A stretch of DNA of 36,782 nucleotides from the NCBI GenBank assembly GCA_002309615.1, contig DBXT01000059.1, forward strand, positions 1 to 36,782. Reading direction: 5' to 3'. The DNA comes from Bacteroidales bacterium UBA1205. GTDB taxonomy: Bacteria; Bacteroidota; Bacteroidia; Bacteroidales; WCHB1-69. The first letter of the stretch is position 1. Each line of letters starts with the position of its first letter. Under the pieces are notes generated by a model. The model did no database searches. It saw only the letters and a program-made list of their open reading frames with translations, and was not told the origin of the DNA. Positions 9,901 to 16,529 of this stretch are shown here, one piece after another. A program made the position numbers and the translations under genes.

Positions 9901-12356
9901 GGCATCCCGTTATTAACGACGGAGCTACATTGGTGTGGAGCGGAACGCTGCCTTTCAGCACGGGCGGTTGGTATGAAATCAATTTATACACATGGTTCAC
10001 CCTGCCTGCAGGAAAGCATCTTCGCCTTTATTGGGAAGATAATTCAGGACATTATAATTGTACCTATTATTGTTATAATCATCCCACAGCAATGCCGAGC
10101 AGTGCAAGGGGCTATTCTGATGAAAGTTTTCTCGCCTCTCAATCCGAAAATCTTTCCTTGTTGAGTTATCGTCCCAATATGAAGTTTACCATAGGCTATG
10201 CTTTTGAATCTTATATGCAGACCGATTTGGCGCTTACCGAAATACTCTCTCCCGATAATGAAGCCATGTTATGCACTCCGGATTCAACAGCGGTAAAAGT
10301 AGTGTTATCTAATTTAAGCGAAAGAGCCTATAGGTACGATACCGATAGTGTAAAACTCCATGTAGGGGTGCAATCTCCCATAAACATGCATTATAGCCTG
10401 AGTATAGATACGGGAATGTTGGGTTCGGGGCAAAAGGATACTATAGAAATATGGTCTTCCATGCCGACGGCAGCACAAGGAAATTATGATATACAAGTCT
10501 GGTTAGAACAGGTAGATCCCATTCCGTATGACGACACATTGACGGCTACTTATTTATCATCGCGTAAAACTTTGCCCATAGATGAAAATTTTGCAAACGG
10601 GCTTCCTCCTTATTTGTACAATGCTTATAGCAACACCGACACACCTTGGCATGTGATATATGATTCCAATGCCACCGCAACGGTGCTTCCTATCACAGGT
10701 AATGCCATGTTGGAATTTAATGGTAACAAAGGAGCTATGAGTCATTTGTATTCTCAACAGTTGGATTTCAGCAATACCGTGCATCCTACATTGGATTTTT
10801 GGTATTATCACGATACCGCCGCCGACGAGAAAGATTATACCGATGTGCGTTTAACCATAAACGGAGGTGAAAGTTTTGTTACGCTTTTCCATTTGCAAAA
10901 AAACAACGGAACGGATATGGGCTGGACGTATTATAGCTATTCTCTTGATAGTTTTGTCAATCAAAGCTGTGTGATATTGGTGTTGGAAGCTATGCGAAAA
11001 TCCTCTTGGCAATACGACGGAGCACAATATATCGATCGTTTGCGTCTGCTGTCGGCACAAGATATAGCCATAGCGGCCGTGCAAACATCACCCGTCTCTG
11101 TATGTGATTATTCCGATAAACAATTGCAAGTGGTGTTGTCCGCCGTTACAGGACAAGCCATCCGTTTTAGTCAATATCCTACCACTTTATATGTAACCAT
11201 ATCGGGTGTGGATACAAGTGAGTATTATATCCCATTGAATCAAGGAGAGGTTCCTGCCATGGGTTATGATACCATAGTGGTGGATAGTCATTATAATTTT
11301 ATTCCCGGCACATATCATATTACCGCTTGGTTTACTACGCCCATAGACGACAATCATTACAATGATACCCTAAAAGACATGTTGGATGTAAATGCTCAAT
11401 TGGATGTGCACGCATGGCCAATCACCGGCGGTTATGATAATGAACATTGTGCGGGCGTAGGGAATAAGGTTCAACAGCAGGTAACATTGGTCAATAACGG
11501 CAATATAGAAATGGAAAATATTATATTGACTATGAATCAATATGATGTCAGCGGTGTATTGTTATGTACTTATCATGATACCTTATCGGGAATAATAAGC
11601 GTAAATGATACTATAGAACATACATTTACTCAATCGTATACGGTGCCCGAAGGAGAAGCATATATTATAGAGATAAAAGCTGTTCCATTGTGTGATACTG
11701 CTTTGATGTTTTCCGATGTGATAGTGGAATGTGTCAGCCTAAGCGATATAGAGGTGGCGGAGATACTCAGTCCTGTGGACGGACTATCTCAAGGTAGCAG
11801 GGTAAAGGCAAGGGTGAGAGTGTATAATCACAGCTCTTCAAAAGATGCACATGGTGTGGTGTTGCATGTAGAAATGAACGATACAAACGGAACATCTATG
11901 GAGCATTATGTGGAAACCATGAATGATATTGCCGCCGGAACCTACACCGATTTTGAGTTTCCGCAAGCGCTTATAGTGCCGAATATGCCTCGATACAGGA
12001 TAGTGTCTTATGTGGATAATACGGATGCCAATGCAAGCAACGATACCATCTCTTTATTGCTTACCACAGATGTGGGTATGGATGAAAGCAAAAAGCAGGA
12101 TTTTTATGTGTTGCAAAATGAACCCAACCCCGCAGGTAATGCCACCTATATAATATATGGTGTTCCTTGTGCAAGCATAGTGCATTTTTCCCTTACTAAT
12201 GTAATAGGTCAAACATTGTATTCTCAAAATATAAATGCCTCGGCCGGTGAAAACCTATTCGCTTTTGATCTGCAGAATTTTGCTGACGGGGTGTATTATT
12301 ATAGTTTAGACTGGAACGGACATCGCTTGACAAGAAAAATGGTGATTAGGAAGTAA
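975..12356 (+). CDS. Giant T9SS-exported multi-domain beta-helix surface protein (about 3,793 aa)
   Basis: The preferred start is ATG 975, giving a normal signal peptide (n-region MRNRLPFYRSIQK, hydrophobic core, cleavage near SRAQ). A TTG at 939 would add 12 residues. Residues about 30-220 match the divergent paralogue. Four long modules follow, each opening with a C-x(2-4)-P/M-L/S-x-G-x-Y-x-IG signature and closing with an MGAY motif: residues about 628-1043, 1156-1588, 1697-2148 and 2257-2676. Inside each are short Asn/Tyr/Gly-rich turns typical of right-handed parallel beta-helices, such as NNTI and YGIY. CARDB/Ig-like linkers with a WxxNG core separate the modules. Further Ig-like and jelly-roll-like domains follow, and residues about 3709-3793 form a type A sorting domain (LQNEPNPAGN start, DGVYYYSL, RKMVIRK end). 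I infer an adhesin or glycan-binding surface protein; no catalytic residues were recognised. Confidence 0.93.
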   Translation: MRNRLPFYRSIQKSLITLLVLMLGIYQSRAQAVLVSEEDFSTIAHTFSSVPLSAWQWGNTSFFSDNAYVWAEVPSMSQDSVMLISPLYDMSSYAYVKVRFRHICKISPMDEVRFEYRLNAVGSAGAWKTVPFSAYQGTAADYRSGFSADSYSAWMASDSLAVPSASWWVEECFDISNEVSYGQAQFRFVIKKKDVLGTNISYGWLIDNFQVWASSLPISNPIVQFEPPLLKDTVYSTGPHAVYAKIVAAAGLTIDTPYLVYTATDNNISLVDSVRMESYSGDTLWRADIPALTENTHVVYSVTGRDNTGNYTQAMSGYSIQHIASPASYAKKYMIGDTAGVTTVWNVPVGDGEGAYQWCRMLYKSQELPKVACEITDIAFKISQDYRSQTLVGQTVYMAMVADTVLSSLSYENPLSQHASLVWSDTIAVMHSEDWLAMHLKQAFVYQPGMSLLLYFESRSPQSVYFNGMEFYGDNDYPYTMHLCAYLGNNGSFPIAGQGMWSARPSIMFTYNTVAYGKHSASLVRINAPVQDSVLAGGNIPVKITLRNTGSELLDSVQIAWSVNGVMQPPYVYHAKQSLPWDFTDTVQVGYYMPTLSAYDTIKIWLSMPNGQPDNITTDDTLTTSVYGCKAPLSGTYRIGKNKDFATLTQAVSISNMCGADGNVKFVLSAETYTEHLDLSDLGNNYGPYNLTITTDSGRADFQLSQTIHINNVRNVTIENMDFYASETTVIRVNDAENLSIRKCNMVTDTLTRRADIVGIKLEGYLKNVCLVGNTIQGGYAGIQVEGISPANKAEVVIDSNSIINFYYSGIHLTYAEAHVKANSLYSRELSQGSSLLMLYAYYVDGDIEANKIWQRNRSFVYSYGMYVYGMNVNDTTTKGNIVNNEIFTYTTGSYSGIYITHSRSNILYNSVLVESAGSGRAVYIADNADNEMEISGNDLVCVNGFPVYITNIAHISGVRIFGNNLYGNYAGYAGGIIESLAEWSAMMKDTASVSVPPCYIDSAMSLQWQNYQNAECVFHHLVPTDIQGKTRGALTNMGAYCGTAVPETDAMLYAIEGIHEGQVAMLMDTAKVILVNGGTEILDTAVLHWTINGVQQAAVNWTGCLHLSERDTVILGTLLHNQGNLHVSVYISALKQYQTDSNSFNDTVTHSYYVCPPAGMSGVYTIGAGGDFASVTKAVETLSMCGMTADVTLSVLPGTYSETIHLEGSKYYTNGYQLHITSSTQNAEDVVFIAGGSVVNMGLSEKIVLDYLTIDGGNTYGILMNDSCSNILIAHCNIKCSEELTANTGCPIYRPIAADWADSVAIVHNNIIGGYYGVYFYGSKQNNTYGTRIIFDSNHVCNQYYYATYFSYCQLLSCNGNVIASRENKADNYWYGIRLNYCNVNILNNTIAVNNATINYAYGIYGSYINTHDNALKDSALIANNVIDFHPCGTYATAMYLNNFNGEILHNSLHKISAQGGNYGIYVFGGGDILRIRNNNIDGNWAYCIYLGKQFNLVTDDIDANNMRSGNGSVVGYANGGARTLIAWKNIVLSDKHSVLIRPHYLREHYLYLSDSVNMGASGIARIPLDKDGLNRGNYTCMGAYHYYVPANDAYLKSFVQLNIDYAANTIVPIKVLLCNSGSNTLNNVVIRWQINDIEQSPYYWQGSLVANGADTVTIGSINVTQGEYALSAYTTMPNNMTDVRTVNDTVKQTLMTCNGPLSGEYSIGKGKDFDDFFAAWKTITRCGIKGNVTFLLYEDVNMEHFSFSTVSGTSPLCKIEIKSALQQYVTLHSYSAPVLMLQDASYITFKHLNIGNAEQGVVIKFAGVCKYITIDSCLIYGKPYTVNSEDNTIEADFASNSSNSLQNVVISHNCISGGYANIYFSYAAGVTANMKHDSGNEIVYNILKDAYAYGLYSYYYSYYRKISNNTIISRKNANQYYGISLYYFNTCAQLTANRINIQSYGDAYGIYPYDYHNYGVAYGANAPDRIADNEVIVHSDYGNAYGIYIDNHTHAELYHNSVYTQGINSYALYKAMTEPGYTCTVKNNNLTAKKNNDADYSTHAYALYVSVPEYATATHGCSDYNNYYTYQTDELAYIGQSCAALQDIQKYQDANSQNIRPCYVSTDTCLQMPETIYLPCPVIDSVRLDINGVVRAGITRMGAYDFPPKNLNMALLKIAVSASVAGVNMSPILHYVNAGNDSVAYFTCDIWYNGVLCASSHVVNCKIPFSYQGVDTLPYLLPIAGKNTIQVYITSVNGIAEDAAQSNDTVKMSFYTCTKPLGGDYTIGATGADFASINEFADALRTCSADTDIVLNLQNGVYDEMIDCSTWRTYLGNHHLTIQSVAKDSSKVVVGAHHGAIALNNNNNIAFRYLTLHADIGSTVQINETCNNITFYHCQILQADTSPVIGYGIYKPIGGVINNMNIIGCVFKGAHYGLYLYGGTGNSRMGSDIRIDSNLFENQQVCPVYVFYASSISISYNTLIYDLQDSVYQWKGIYADCADGSIVGNAVCQQNGKIENVIGIDLNYYGYYHTSAMQLVANNTIAVCGAKNVCGMYSEYSRNKIYHNTIRVNATVQPVALKVLNHIWVEVKNNILDAESGCPIWLLTPVFSDYNNYYSTTCVGHLAVDISSMSQWQQCVSDDRHSIQVRPQYQDTLRLMLDTNVEYACELLSDVHYDKAGQLRHAYTTMGAYQSNTSSIAADILEWIDFPQYVVSNQSVPVVLSVANTGIADITSISIGWSVNGVVQPSYMWIANTPLGSYQADTIVMGRFIVTGSGTIDVNVWIDSVNNSNNIRHKSDTLRVRTEVSPLACFVEPLVWDTVYGLSFPVHVRIMEGTGALINMPFLHVETFVKEKLIGVDDIPMTQEKEYEWFTIVPQQCYGSKVVFTLLVTDTVNNHVVLQDSTYLQYSSGMNTIQAGDGSLANQTLPFNTCYNYGWSRSTYSARELDKECRGGVISKIALQYAGGGSISRNNINLYMLAVDDTVEVTSNYRHPVINDGATLVWSGTLPFSTGGWYEINLYTWFTLPAGKHLRLYWEDNSGHYNCTYYCYNHPTAMPSSARGYSDESFLASQSENLSLLSYRPNMKFTIGYAFESYMQTDLALTEILSPDNEAMLCTPDSTAVKVVLSNLSERAYRYDTDSVKLHVGVQSPINMHYSLSIDTGMLGSGQKDTIEIWSSMPTAAQGNYDIQVWLEQVDPIPYDDTLTATYLSSRKTLPIDENFANGLPPYLYNAYSNTDTPWHVIYDSNATATVLPITGNAMLEFNGNKGAMSHLYSQQLDFSNTVHPTLDFWYYHDTAADEKDYTDVRLTINGGESFVTLFHLQKNNGTDMGWTYYSYSLDSFVNQSCVILVLEAMRKSSWQYDGAQYIDRLRLLSAQDIAIAAVQTSPVSVCDYSDKQLQVVLSAVTGQAIRFSQYPTTLYVTISGVDTSEYYIPLNQGEVPAMGYDTIVVDSHYNFIPGTYHITAWFTTPIDDNHYNDTLKDMLDVNAQLDVHAWPITGGYDNEHCAGVGNKVQQQVTLVNNGNIEMENIILTMNQYDVSGVLLCTYHDTLSGIISVNDTIEHTFTQSYTVPEGEAYIIEIKAVPLCDTALMFSDVIVECVSLSDIEVAEILSPVDGLSQGSRVKARVRVYNHSSSKDAHGVVLHVEMNDTNGTSMEHYVETMNDIAAGTYTDFEFPQALIVPNMPRYRIVSYVDNTDANASNDTISLLLTTDVGMDESKKQDFYVLQNEPNPAGNATYIIYGVPCASIVHFSLTNVIGQTLYSQNINASAGENLFAFDLQNFADGVYYYSLDWNGHRLTRKMVIRK
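2855..9003 (+). repeat. Four-fold protein-coding module repeat (beta-helix plus Ig-like linker)
   Basis: Four diverged copies of a roughly 1.25-1.35 kb coding unit lie at about 2855-4100, 4440-5735, 6065-7415 and 7745-9000. Each starts at a Cys-containing SGxYxIG segment and ends at an MGAY segment, and a roughly 330-bp Ig-like linker precedes the next unit. The copies are similar in protein pattern but not near-identical in DNA, so the duplications are old. Confidence 0.75.
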
Positions 12357-12359
12357 AAT

Positions 12360-12380
12360 AATGGTAGAATACCGTTTTTT
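12360..12380 (+). terminator. Probable intrinsic terminator of the giant gene
   Basis: Four bases after the stop codon a 7-bp stem (AATGGTA / TACCGTT, one G-U wobble) with a GAA loop is followed at once by a T run. The stem is short, so strength is uncertain. Confidence 0.5.
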
Positions 12381-12408
12381 ATTAAACTCATAATCCGATA
12401 AAAAATGC

Positions 12409-12416
12409 TACCTTTG
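12409..12416 (+). promoter_or_regulatory. -7 promoter box for prfA-uvrC
   Basis: TACCTTTG matches the Bacteroidota -7 consensus TANNTTTG and lies 27 bp before the prfA ATG. No convincing -33 TTTG was seen. Confidence 0.6.
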
Positions 12417-12443
12417 CATTTTATACATTAGAATAAATACTCG

Positions 12444-13529
12444 ATGGATTCATTATTAGATAAATTGGATGTTATACATCAACGTTGGTTGGAAATAGGA
12501 GAGCAAATAGTACAACCTGATATCATGAATGATATGAAGCGTTATGTAAAGCTCAACAAAGATTATAAGGATTTACAACCCGTAGTGGAAGCTTACAAGC
12601 AATATAAAAATATATTGGGAAATATTGACAATGCCAAAGAAGTGCTCGCCAATGAAAAAGACGAGGAATTCAGAAATATGGCCAAAGAGGAGCTTTCCCA
12701 GCTTACCATAGATTGCGAAGAAATGGAGAACAAAATTCGTTTGTTGCTCATTCCTTCCGACCCGCAAGACAGTAAAAATGCGGTGGTGGAAATTCGTGCA
12801 GGCACCGGTGGTGACGAAGCCAGTATTTTTGCCGGCGATTTGTATAGAATGTACACTCATTATTGCGAAGCTAAAGGTTGGAAAATAGATGTGGTATCGG
12901 CAACCGAAGGCACCATGGGAGGTTTTAAAGAAATAGTGTTCAATGTAATGGGCGAAGGTGTTTACGGCTTGTTGAAATATGAATCAGGAGTGCACAGAGT
13001 GCAACGTGTACCGCAAACCGAAACACAAGGTAGGGTACACACCTCGGCAGCCTCAGTGGTGGTATTGCCCGAAGCCGATGAATTTGACGTGGATTTAAAA
13101 CAAAGCGATATCAGAAAAGATACCTATTGTGCTTCCGGTCCCGGCGGTCAATGTGTGAACACCACTTATTCCGCCGTTCGTCTGACTCACATCCCTACAG
13201 GTATAGTAGTAGCCATACAAGATGAAAAATCCCAAATTAAAAATTTGGAAAAAGCCATGAAAGTTTTGCGTACCCGTATTTTTGAACGGGAATACCAAAA
13301 ATATCTGGACGAAATATCCTCCAAACGTAAAACCATGGTGTCTACAGGAGACCGTTCCGCCAAAATTCGTACCTACAATTATCCGCAGAACAGGGTTACC
13401 GACCATAGAATTAATCTTACCATGTATAATCTCACCGGATTCATGGACGGGGATATACAAGATACTATAGAGGCATTGCAAGTAGCCGAAAATGCCGAAC
13501 GACTCAAAGCTGCCGTAGAGGCACAATAA
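12444..13529 (+). CDS. prfA: Peptide chain release factor 1
   Basis: This is a class I release factor that reads UAA and UAG in the ribosomal A site and triggers hydrolysis of peptidyl-tRNA. At 361 aa it has the normal RF1 length. The stop-codon-reading tripeptide is of the RF1 PxT type (Pro190-Gln-Thr192, in RVPQTETQGR) rather than the RF2 SPF type. The catalytic GGQ is at 234-236 in SGPGGQCVNTTYSAVR. The ATG at 12444 follows a -7 box closely. uvrC starts 13 bp after the stop, so the two are probably co-transcribed. The Cys after GGQ, where many RF1s have His or Ser, is a minor variation. Confidence 0.97.
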   Translation: MDSLLDKLDVIHQRWLEIGEQIVQPDIMNDMKRYVKLNKDYKDLQPVVEAYKQYKNILGNIDNAKEVLANEKDEEFRNMAKEELSQLTIDCEEMENKIRLLLIPSDPQDSKNAVVEIRAGTGGDEASIFAGDLYRMYTHYCEAKGWKIDVVSATEGTMGGFKEIVFNVMGEGVYGLLKYESGVHRVQRVPQTETQGRVHTSAASVVVLPEADEFDVDLKQSDIRKDTYCASGPGGQCVNTTYSAVRLTHIPTGIVVAIQDEKSQIKNLEKAMKVLRTRIFEREYQKYLDEISSKRKTMVSTGDRSAKIRTYNYPQNRVTDHRINLTMYNLTGFMDGDIQDTIEALQVAENAERLKAAVEAQ

Positions 13530-13542
13530 AAATATCATCGTT

Positions 13543-15351
13543 TTGAAAACGAGCGAGCATATAGAGCATATATTGCAATTGTTGCCATCACAAAGTGGTG
13601 TCTATCGTTATTATAATAATGAAGGCACCATTATTTATGTGGGTAAAGCCAAAAATTTAAAAAACAGGGTCTCCTCCTATTTTAATAAAGAACACACCAA
13701 TCGCAAGCTGAAAGCATTGGTATCGCATATAGCCGATATTGAATATACGGTGGTAGATACTGAAACAGATGCTTTGCTGTTGGAAAACAATTTGATAAAA
13801 AAATATCAGCCTCGGTATAACATTCTGCTGAAAGATGACAAAACCTATCCGTGGCTTTGCATCACCAAAGAATGTTTTCCGCGATTGTTTCCCACCCGCA
13901 AAAAAAATATTCCCCAAGCACAATATTTCGGACCGTATCCTTCGGGCAAGGTATTACGCAATATATTGCTCACCTTGCAGGAAATGTATCCTTTAAGGAG
14001 TTGTAAATTATCGCTTTTGCCCGAACATATTGCTCAAAACAAATATCGTCCGTGTTTGGATTATCATATCAAAAAATGCCGTGGAGCATGTATAGGCAGA
14101 CAGTCTCAAGAGGAATACAATAGCAATATAAAGCAAATAGTTCACATTTTGCAGGGTAACATAGGTTCTGTATTGCATGAGTTGAAAGCAAAAATGAACG
14201 AATGCGCTCAAATACAAGAATATGAGCAGGCTCAGGCAGTGAAAGAGCAAATAGAACTTTTGGAAAAATACCAAGCCAAATCCACTGTGCTCAGCAATAG
14301 CATAGGCAGTGTAGAAGTATATGGAATAGTAGGCGACGCCGTGGCTGCTTATTTGTGCTATTTTAATGTGGTGAATGGTGCTATAGTACAAACACAAAAC
14401 TATATACTCAAGCAAAGTTTGGACGAAACCTTGCAAGACTTATTGCTGTATGCCATAGTGGAAATACGCAGCCAGCAAGCCTCTCCCGCTAATGAAATAT
14501 TGGTGCAATATGCGCTTGATTATCCCATTTTGGATGCTAAAGTGGTGATACCTAAACAAGGGGAAAAACTCAAATTGTTGAATCTGGCGGTACATAATGC
14601 CACTAATTACATGTATGACAGGCAAAAGCAGAAAGAAATGAGTAATCCTGAATTGCATCGTGTGCAGTTGCTTGAAAATATGCAAAAGGATTTGCAATTG
14701 CCTAAAATGCCTGCCTACATAGAATGTTTTGATAATTCCAACATACAAGGAAAATATCCTGTTTCTGCCATGGTGTGTTTTCGCAACGGCAAGCCGTCGA
14801 AACGTGAATATAGAATTTTTAACGTAAAAACCGTTGACCATCCTGACGATTATTCCACCATGATAGAAGCCATCACGCGTCGTTATACGCGTTTGCTGGA
14901 AGAACAGCAGCCTTTACCCGATTTGCTGGTGGTGGACGGAGGAAAAGGACAGGTGTCGTCGGCTTATGAAGCACTCAAAGCCATGCATCTGGAACAGACC
15001 ATTCCTTTGCTCGGCATAGCCGAACGCATGGAAGAAATATACCGACCATTTGACCCCATACCCCTGTATGTAGATAAAAAATCGGAAACACAAAGAGTAA
15101 TACAGCATATGCGGGATGAGGCACATCGATTCGGTATTACCCATTATAGAAAATTGCATGAAAAGGCATTGGTACAAACCGAATTGACCAACATCCCCGG
15201 CATAGGCGAACTTTATGCCGCCAAACTGTTAAAAGCTTTTCGTTCCATCAGGGTGATAAAACACACCGCTTTGTCGGAGTTGGAAAAAGTGATAGGCAAA
15301 CAAAGAGCGGAGAATGTGTACAACTATTTTCATGAAATATCTAAAGAATAG
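13543..15351 (+). CDS. uvrC: Excinuclease ABC subunit C
   Basis: UvrC makes the two incisions either side of a lesion in nucleotide excision repair, recruited by UvrB. The order of domains is canonical: N-terminal GIY-YIG nuclease for the 3' cut (GVY at 19-21, YVGKAKNLKNR from 32), a Cys-rich segment, a UvrB-binding UVR motif around 220-245, the RNase H-like 5' nuclease with Asp397 (ECFDNSN), Asp465 (VVDGGKGQ) and His528 (DEAHRFGITHYR), then C-terminal helix-hairpin-helix motifs (IPGIGELYAAKLL). At 602 aa it is full length. The start is TTG at 13543; this puts GIY-YIG at the usual distance from the N-terminus and no nearby ATG fits. Confidence 0.97.
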   Translation: MKTSEHIEHILQLLPSQSGVYRYYNNEGTIIYVGKAKNLKNRVSSYFNKEHTNRKLKALVSHIADIEYTVVDTETDALLLENNLIKKYQPRYNILLKDDKTYPWLCITKECFPRLFPTRKKNIPQAQYFGPYPSGKVLRNILLTLQEMYPLRSCKLSLLPEHIAQNKYRPCLDYHIKKCRGACIGRQSQEEYNSNIKQIVHILQGNIGSVLHELKAKMNECAQIQEYEQAQAVKEQIELLEKYQAKSTVLSNSIGSVEVYGIVGDAVAAYLCYFNVVNGAIVQTQNYILKQSLDETLQDLLLYAIVEIRSQQASPANEILVQYALDYPILDAKVVIPKQGEKLKLLNLAVHNATNYMYDRQKQKEMSNPELHRVQLLENMQKDLQLPKMPAYIECFDNSNIQGKYPVSAMVCFRNGKPSKREYRIFNVKTVDHPDDYSTMIEAITRRYTRLLEEQQPLPDLLVVDGGKGQVSSAYEALKAMHLEQTIPLLGIAERMEEIYRPFDPIPLYVDKKSETQRVIQHMRDEAHRFGITHYRKLHEKALVQTELTNIPGIGELYAAKLLKAFRSIRVIKHTALSELEKVIGKQRAENVYNYFHEISKE

Positions 15352-15500
15352 AACAAGATAAGCGGCCGGTTTAGGCGGAAATAATCATTTGTAAACACGT
15401 TTTTGTTAAAATTTGTCATTGTAATATACTGAATATCAGTAATAAATTGTTAATAAAAGTTTTTTTAGTCATAATGTGGTGTTGGTATTGAAAAAAATTG

Positions 15501-15508
15501 TACCTTTG
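15501..15508 (+). promoter_or_regulatory. -7 promoter box for rpmB
   Basis: TACCTTTG lies 48 bp upstream of rpmB, in a 205-bp AT-rich gap after uvrC. The rest of the gap (15352-15556) shows no other recognisable element. Confidence 0.6.
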
Positions 15509-15556
15509 CACTTTGAATTTGAAGAGTAAGTATATAGCATATAAAAAGGGAAAGAC

Positions 15557-15793
15557 ATGTCAAGAGTTTGTATAATCACAGGAAAGAAAGCCTTAAAAGG
15601 AAATAATGTTTCTCACTCTAATATAAAAACCAAACGTAGATTTTATCCTAATCTTCAAGAGAAGAAATTCTACATTCCGGAAACAGACGAGTGGGTAGTA
15701 TTAAAAGTTTCCGCAAAAGGTATCAAACACATCAATAAAAACGGTGTGCTTAATTCTTTGCAAAAAGCTTACGATAAAGGTATCATTTATTAA
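15557..15793 (+). CDS. rpmB: 50S ribosomal protein L28
   Basis: This 78-aa basic protein has the L28 signature: MSRVCIITGKKALKGNNVSHS at the N-terminus, then the TKRRFYPNLQEKKF strand and a C-terminal helix. It is a structural component of the large ribosomal subunit. In many Bacteroidales rpmB is followed by rpmG (L33) and a small DUF4295 gene; here neither is present. The gene stands alone, with its own -7 box and a terminator directly downstream. Confidence 0.96.
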   Translation: MSRVCIITGKKALKGNNVSHSNIKTKRRFYPNLQEKKFYIPETDEWVVLKVSAKGIKHINKNGVLNSLQKAYDKGIIY

Positions 15794-15814
15794 GCAAATG
15801 CTTTTATTGCAACA

Positions 15815-15849
15815 TAAAAGAGTCAGATGTGAATCTGACTCTTTTTTTG
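15815..15849. terminator. Strong, probably bidirectional terminator between rpmB and the O-methyltransferase
   Basis: A perfect 10-bp inverted repeat (AGAGTCAGAT at 15819-15828, GTGA loop, ATCTGACTCT at 15833-15842) is followed by a run of seven T. On the minus strand the same hairpin is followed by TTTT, so it can stop both convergent transcripts. Confidence 0.88.
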
Positions 15850-15873
15850 TTTTCCTTTTTCCGGATATCGGAG

Positions 15874-16527
15874 TTATATTTTTTCTATCATCATTATGCC
15901 GTCACGAAAGGGGAGTATCATGTTTTTCACGGAATGGTCGTTTTGCACATAGTTGTTAAATTCCATGATGGCTTTTGTATCTTTGTCATGGGGTTTTATT
16001 TGCTCTACTATTTTTCCGCTCCATAGCACATTGTCCGCCAATATTATTCCGTTATCGGCCAAGTGGGGCAAAAGCATTTTGTAGTAATTGATGTAATTGG
16101 TTTTATCGGCATCAATAAAGATAATATCCCAAGTTTCGTTGAGTGTGGGAATAATATCCATTGCATTGCCGAACAATACCTTAGTGCAATCTGCTATTCC
16201 TGCTGCACGAAGGTATTTTTCAATAATATCTTGCAGTTCTATATTTTTTTCTATGGTATATATCCACCCGTCTTTTTGCAATCCTTCTGCCAGACAGATG
16301 GTGGAGTAGGCGGTATAGGTTCCTAATTCGAGTATGCGTTTGGGTTGTACCAAGCGACTGATCATTTGTAAAAAAGTACCTTGATTTTTACATGAGAGCA
16401 TTCTCGGACGCATCACCCGCAAATTGGTTTCACGATATAAACCATACAATACTTCATTTTCCGGTGAAGTATGTTCCTCACAATATTGTTGTATGGATGA
16501 GTCTATCAGGTCAAATGTTTCATCCAT
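15874..16527 (-). CDS. Class I SAM-dependent O-methyltransferase (COG4122-like)
   Basis: This 217-aa protein belongs to the metal-dependent catechol/caffeoyl-CoA-type O-methyltransferase family. SAM-binding motif I is ELGTYTAYST (67-76). The acidic metal-binding segment is FIDADKTNY (Asp139 and Asp141), followed by LADNVLWSG. The product transfers methyl from S-adenosylmethionine to a hydroxyl; the substrate cannot be inferred, since bacterial members act on small phenolics or on 5-hydroxyuridine in tRNA (TrmR). It starts 2 bp after the ribBA stop and is the last gene of the minus-strand operon. Confidence 0.9.
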   Translation of the reverse strand: MDETFDLIDSSIQQYCEEHTSPENEVLYGLYRETNLRVMRPRMLSCKNQGTFLQMISRLVQPKRILELGTYTAYSTICLAEGLQKDGWIYTIEKNIELQDIIEKYLRAAGIADCTKVLFGNAMDIIPTLNETWDIIFIDADKTNYINYYKMLLPHLADNGIILADNVLWSGKIVEQIKPHDKDTKAIMEFNNYVQNDHSVKNMILPFRDGIMMIEKI

Positions 16528-16529
16528 GT

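Noticed and set aside
12573..12860. Antisense open frames within prfA, uvrC and the giant gene
   Set aside because: They have no promoter, no family features and lie fully inside strongly supported genes; they are codon-bias shadows.
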